A stretch of 64,000 bases of DNA, taken from Apostichopus japonicus. Taxonomy: Eukaryota > Echinodermata > Holothuroidea > Aspidochirotida > Stichopodidae. Position 1 is the stretch's first letter. Each line of letters opens with the position of its first letter. The notes below the pieces were generated by a model. It worked only from the letters and a program-made list of their open reading frames with translations, searched no databases and was not told where the DNA came from. The translations under genes were made by a program, and so were the position numbers. Of the stretch, positions 59,740-64,000 are shown piece after piece. Location: positions 4,746,001-4,810,000 of the forward strand of contig NC_092577.1 of assembly GCF_037975245.1 (NCBI RefSeq). Reading direction: 5' to 3'.

Positions 59740-61070
59740 TGGTGTGTCATATGAAGGAAAACTGATAGAGTTAAATTTAGGATGAGTTTAGTACCGTCTG
59801 GGATATTTGTTTTTGGGAGGGGGAGGGGGAGGGGTGAGGCGGGTCGATATTGACGTCAGTGGCCAATCTGGTATTATAAAGACCATAACGTCTAGCAGTC
59901 CATAACGTCGCCATAACGTCTGGCAGCTTTTTCTGTCTTTTTCATTTTTTCATGTTTCATTTTTACTCAATTGAACACCAATATGTCAGTCAAAATCAAT
60001 ACCGGTTTGCATAATCACACTGCTCTAATTTGAGTAAGATCTGTTACAATGGGCTTCGATTTGGAAGGAGGAGCGAGAGGGGTATGTCGCCAAGTTTGGG
60101 ACCAGGCGTTAACTAATGTACTGAGTGCCTTTACCTATATCCCGTGTTGTTTTCTTTTTTAACTTTGGAGGAGGGAGGGGGGGGGGTATTACAGACTCTC
60201 CTCTCTTGTGGTCGCTCCAGTTATTTGTGTATCACACAGATAATTAAAACAATCAAAACATTTTCATATTTCTTTTAATCAGCACATTTTTCGACTGGTG
60301 AACAAACCCTTTAACATTAAAATTTTCCTTTTTTTTTCTTCTTCTAAAACTGTTTATAAATTTTAACACAAAACGTCGAAATTCCAAGAAAAAAAATCGA
60401 AATATCAAGGTATGTCTGAATATTTTGAGGTAAAACAAAAATGTTTGGTATAAAATGGGAAGGAATTAAAACCTTGCTTACACAACTCCCTAGAACGTTC
60501 GCCACGGAACCAAAGTTCGTTTCCTGGACCCTTCCCACTACAAAAAAAGGTGATCGCGTGGTAGAGCCTATATCGTATCATGAAAAAGTAATCAATACAG
60601 CCGTTAATTAAACCTTAATTCTCTGACCCTTAGAATGGGAGTTGGGGGGGGGGGGTTTGCTTTCCCCCTTACACGACGAACTTAGCTGGCTACACGCCTG
60701 AAATTGTATGCAGATCCCCTCTCCATTTCACTCACCTTCTCTCTACCCCCCCCCCCCCCCACACCTCCCCTCCATATGACCTCCACAGTATCATACTTAG
60801 TATTGAGAACATTTAGCTAAGGTTAGCTGATGTATATGCAACCTCGTGACTTGAGGATGGCCGCAATTCTATAAATAGATTGTTGACGTTACAACGTTAG
60901 TGACCATTATTTGATTTCTAGCATATTTGGCAGGGTGGAGGGGTGGGTTAAGGGTGGGGTAGGGGTGGGATGAGGGTGAGATGTGGTTTTTAATGGGTAA
61001 TGACGTCTTTTACACCAAGCGTCTCTAGTGAGTATCGCAAATTTAGAGAGCTTGAATGAAGTCAACTGAT
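59740..61070. other. Intergenic DNA, no gene seen
   Basis: Several poly-G/poly-C tracts (59815-59835, 60173-60187, 60643-60657, 60748-60762) and short CATAACGTC repeats (59883-59922). Nothing coding was recognised. Confidence 0.5.
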
Positions 61071-61075
61071 GTTAG

Positions 61076-61495
61076 CAATGGCGTCCGCAGGATTTCAAAG
61101 TTTTGTTGATCTAAAATTAAGTTCAAAATTTCCCCTCGTCTGATTTAGGTAGCTAGCTAAGGGAAGGAACTTTGATGGCAGAGACAGTGACGAACCAAGG
61201 ATTTACAAAAGGAGGCGTGAAGTTCGTGGCGTCGTTGAAACCGCCTTCCATATATTGTAAAAGAAGAGAACAAGTTGAAACGTCCAATAATGTATTCCGA
61301 GGCATATTTATACATCAGTGTATATATATCTCTAAAACGTATAAGTTTGGGCTAATGACTATTTTTAAGTGTGAGGTTGGTAAAACAAAGGGGGAGGGGG
61401 GGGGGGTGGGGTAGCAGTGGTCTTATTCTTCACTGACTGACGATAGGAGGTGGGGTGCATTAGCACCTACCGCCCTTTATGCGTGCACGCCACTG
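61076..61495. mobile_element. Possible hAT-like element related to 19252-19587
   Basis: The left end is CAATGGCGTCCGCAGG and the right end, reverse-complemented, is CAGTGGCGTGCACGC. The flanks GATGTTAG (61068-61075) and GATGTTGC (61496-61503) agree at 6 of 8. Ends and size resemble the element at 19252. The imperfect duplication makes this less certain. Confidence 0.5.
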
Positions 61496-61499
61496 GATG

Positions 61500-63110
61500 T
61501 TGCAGTCGTAACGGTCACACGGAGGAGGAAACTATACGTAATATTTATGCTATACACATTACATATTGAAGTTCGCTAGTTTCTTATTGCTTCCAGGCAC
61601 ACACAGTGTAGCTAGATCTACAAACATCCACCCCCCCCCCACACACACACACACATACACACACCACCCCTGCCCCCAAACCCCTCCATTCCGAGAAAAA
61701 AAAACTGGTAAGGTCAACAATACAAAATATATACATAAATCACTTTATGTTTATTCTTATTGTTACTTTATTGATTACTTTCTGTGTATATAGTAGTAGT
61801 AAACTAAATACACTTTAATTATGTCAACTATGCTTTTTACATACTTGATTTAGAAATAATATGCAAACTCAGGATTATTACGAGTACAATTATCGAGTAA
61901 ATACTCCAATTATTACAATATCAACTTTAAAGAATTACTTCTTTTTTTTTTCTATTTCTTCTTCTTCTCGTAAATTTCTTTGCAGAAGTTTGAAGAATGT
62001 TCTTTGCGTTGCGTCGACTTCATAGGAAGCTTGGCAAACAAGAACAATATTAATAATGATTAATAAGACAGTCTGGTACATTTTCTTTTCCTACAATACA
62101 CTGCACACATTTAGTATGCAGGTACATGTTACATAGAATTAAAGGACACTATCGTAACGTAATGCAAAATTAATGATTAAGTTGTTGTACTGGTAAAATA
62201 TACACCTGGTAAAATATACAACGACCATTAAAGGTAATATATACATCTTTTCTTTCCTTTTTTTGTCTTTTTTAACACGAATAAAAGCAACTTACTTTCT
62301 TATACCATTTAATGATTGTTATGAAGTGAGAACTCACCAGATAAAAGGAAAACGTTTTTTTTTTCTGCTTCAAAATTAATGAAAGAGCGAACCAGAAATG
62401 AATTTATCTATTTAATTAAACTAAATAGAGCTCAGGTGGTTAATTTAGAAGAAATTTTAATGAGGACTATACGGGACAAAAAAACAAAGATAAAATACAC
62501 ACATTATATGTGACGAAAACGTGTAAAGGTTTGTAACCTGTCACTCCACCCTCTACATACAAAATATGAGTTTATTAAATACCTCCGCCATATTGTAAAT
62601 GAAAAACACACACATATCTTCTAATATCGATCAGGATTTTTGAAGAGAGTACCCCCCCCCATACAACCCCCCCATCTTCCTCCACCTCCTCCGCCCAACC
62701 CCTTCCCACCACCGATCGATTGAAATTACTTGTTACGAATAAAACTTTTTACAACAACAACAAATATTATTCACCAATCTTAATTTCCGGTCACACTACA
62801 TTACAGAAGACTTGAGCAAGTCTAAATACACGAATCGCTAAAAGAGAGTTTTCAATGATTTTCATTACTAGTTTTAATGCCTTTGGTTTGTTTAAGAGAT
62901 CAACTGTGTCAATGATAAAGGTAAAACAAGAAGCAACTAATGCGATCTGGTTCGTTGGTTGGTTTCAAGTTCAAATATATTTGTCTTCATACTGAAAATA
63001 TGAAAACAAAAGGCGACAACAAGTTTCTCCTTATGTGATGGCACTATTGAATTACACACAGACAATATGGAAGCCCCACACAGGTCTCCAGAGTTGCTCC
63101 CCCCCCCCCC
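61500..63110. other. Intergenic DNA, no gene seen
   Basis: AT-rich sequence with a C-run/(CA)n tract at 61630-61665 and a C-rich run near 62650-62705. It is probably the 3' flank of the minus-strand gene at 63282. No coding signal. Confidence 0.5.
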
Positions 63111-63120
63111 ACCCGCCCTT

Positions 63121-63130
63121 TTTATTTATT
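63121..63130 (-). terminator. Candidate poly(A) signals of the right-edge RING-like gene
   Basis: Two overlapping AATAAA hexamers on the minus strand, about 150 bp past the stop codon at 63282-63284. Confidence 0.5.
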
Positions 63131-63281
63131 TTTTTGACGTTTTTCATGAACTTGATCTTTTTCATAAATGTTGTGAGAGTTTGGTTTTCCTCAAAGCCTT
63201 TGAAAAAAAAAAATTGACATTGCGTCTGTGCCATATATTGTTGGTTTCCCACAGTATATATACCTGATGCACAAAGCAAAC

Positions 63282-64000
63282 CTAATTAGCGCACGACCCA
63301 ATCCGAGTCATCGTTATATTACAGATTCGTACTCCACCATCATTGAAGCACATTACCATCTTATCTGGAAGAAGCCCATCCAACCCTGTCGGTGTCTCCC
63401 CATTGCCATGGATCGTCTTCATCACCGACCCAGTGGTCGCATTGTATAAGACAATCTCCCAACCTCTCATCTGGACAGGCACCCAGAGAACGGCCGCCGT
63501 TATAACTGGGTTCTCTACCCAGCACAGCAGAGTTGGATTAGCATCTGGTTTGCCCGATGGTGCCTTAAAGCTGTGTTTGACGTTACCATTGGTGTCAATC
63601 ATGAGCACTCTAGCCTGGGAGGAATCCTTAACCAACATGGCGACATCATTGTTTACAATGTTACACCTTATTAACGACAGGTAAATACTGGAAGATATGA
63701 CCCTCACGTTAAGACCAGTGGTGGTTGAAACCACTGTCAGGTCATGACACTTATTGGTTGTGTAAATCACAAACTCAGTCGAAAACCCAAATCCGCCAGC
63801 ATTGGATAAGGGCACTGGGTACCAATCGATGCCAGTAATGGTGGCGTTCTTTGGCATCGATTTGGGACAGATGGTCTTAATACCCTGGGCGGGGCAGCGA
63901 TTCTCTGAGGTGGGGTACTTACTAGAATTCACATCAATGATGTATATTTCTTGTCCCACAGCGATGAGGATATTTTGATCTGGCTCGGAGATATCGGAAC
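63282..64000 (-). CDS. Paralogue of the RING/coiled-coil protein, C-terminal part (gene continues past the window)
   Basis: The open frame reaches the right edge without a stop or a convincing ATG, so the start lies outside. The stop is TAG at 63282-63284. About 239 residues are visible and align along their length with the C-terminal region of the gene at 56964: SEPDQNILIAVGQEIYIIDV beside REQNTFFAAGREVFSVNID, ATITGIDWYP beside ARITAIDWYP, NGNVKHSFKAPSG beside DGKVICHFKKPSE, and a final MVMCFNDGGVRI beside LAFCYSSARVKV. The two genes are in the same orientation about 5 kb apart, so this is a local duplication that has diverged strongly. Whether this copy has a RING cannot be seen here. The GTG at 63957-63959 is an internal valine, not a start. 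Confidence 0.85.
   Translation of the reverse strand, partial: SDISEPDQNILIAVGQEIYIIDVNSSKYPTSENRCPAQGIKTICPKSMPKNATITGIDWYPVPLSNAGGFGFSTEFVIYTTNKCHDLTVVSTTTGLNVRVISSSIYLSLIRCNIVNNDVAMLVKDSSQARVLMIDTNGNVKHSFKAPSGKPDANPTLLCWVENPVITAAVLWVPVQMRGWEIVLYNATTGSVMKTIHGNGETPTGLDGLLPDKMVMCFNDGGVRICNITMTRIGSCAN

Overview
This is a window of animal nuclear DNA. The genes are split by GT..AG introns, the non-coding DNA is AT-rich and crowded with transposons, SINEs and minisatellites, and there are no operons or prokaryotic signals. The proteins read like those of an invertebrate deuterostome: one YTHDF gene, and one MICOS gene that mixes features of vertebrate MIC26 and MIC27. Together with foldback-type DNA transposons, long poly-G/poly-C runs and a lineage-specific RING gene pair, this suggests an echinoderm such as a sea cucumber. 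The species assignment is inference.

Genes from left to right. (1) The last coding exon of a SERINC gene (410-551, +) with its 3' UTR. (2) A complete four-exon UQCC2 gene on the minus strand (5407-8558), a mitochondrial complex III assembly factor; its exons are short and easily missed. (3) A complete five-exon YTHDF gene, an m6A reader of 632 residues (21307-27035, +). (4) A complete five-exon MIC26/MIC27-type MICOS gene of 249 residues spread over about 17.7 kb (34082-51786, +). (5) An uninterrupted RING-finger/coiled-coil gene of 521 residues (56964-58529, -). (6) The 3' part of a paralogue of it, running off the right edge (63282-64000, -). Two of the genes (UQCC2, MIC26/27) serve the mitochondrial inner membrane, but nothing in the layout shows that they are coupled.

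The most remarkable object is a 10,063-bp element at 8587-18649. It has perfect 41-bp terminal inverted repeats and a perfect 9-bp target duplication (ACACAGAAC). Two subterminal arrays of a ~183-bp repeat face each other in opposite orientation, about 13 units on the left and 22-23 on the right. They enclose a ~3-kb centre that holds a decayed LINE fragment and no recognisable transposase. It sits 28 bp upstream of the UQCC2 start codon, so it has separated that gene from its original promoter. Its architecture is that of a foldback / Mutator-like non-autonomous transposon.

Other mobile DNA: two copies of one hAT-type element with different perfect 8-bp target duplications (39283-39682, 55839-56234); two further hAT-like elements (19252-19587, 61076-61495); a TTAA-targeting MITE present twice (3316-3665, 43680-44046); three tRNA-derived SINEs and one tRNA-like fragment; and a repeat carrying hammerhead-ribozyme-like cores in inverted pairs, as in Penelope-like elements (42905-43110, 44587-44935). 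Almost every long intron holds its own minisatellite. All work was by eye; homology calls rest on recognisable protein motifs and continuous reading frames across consensus splice sites.
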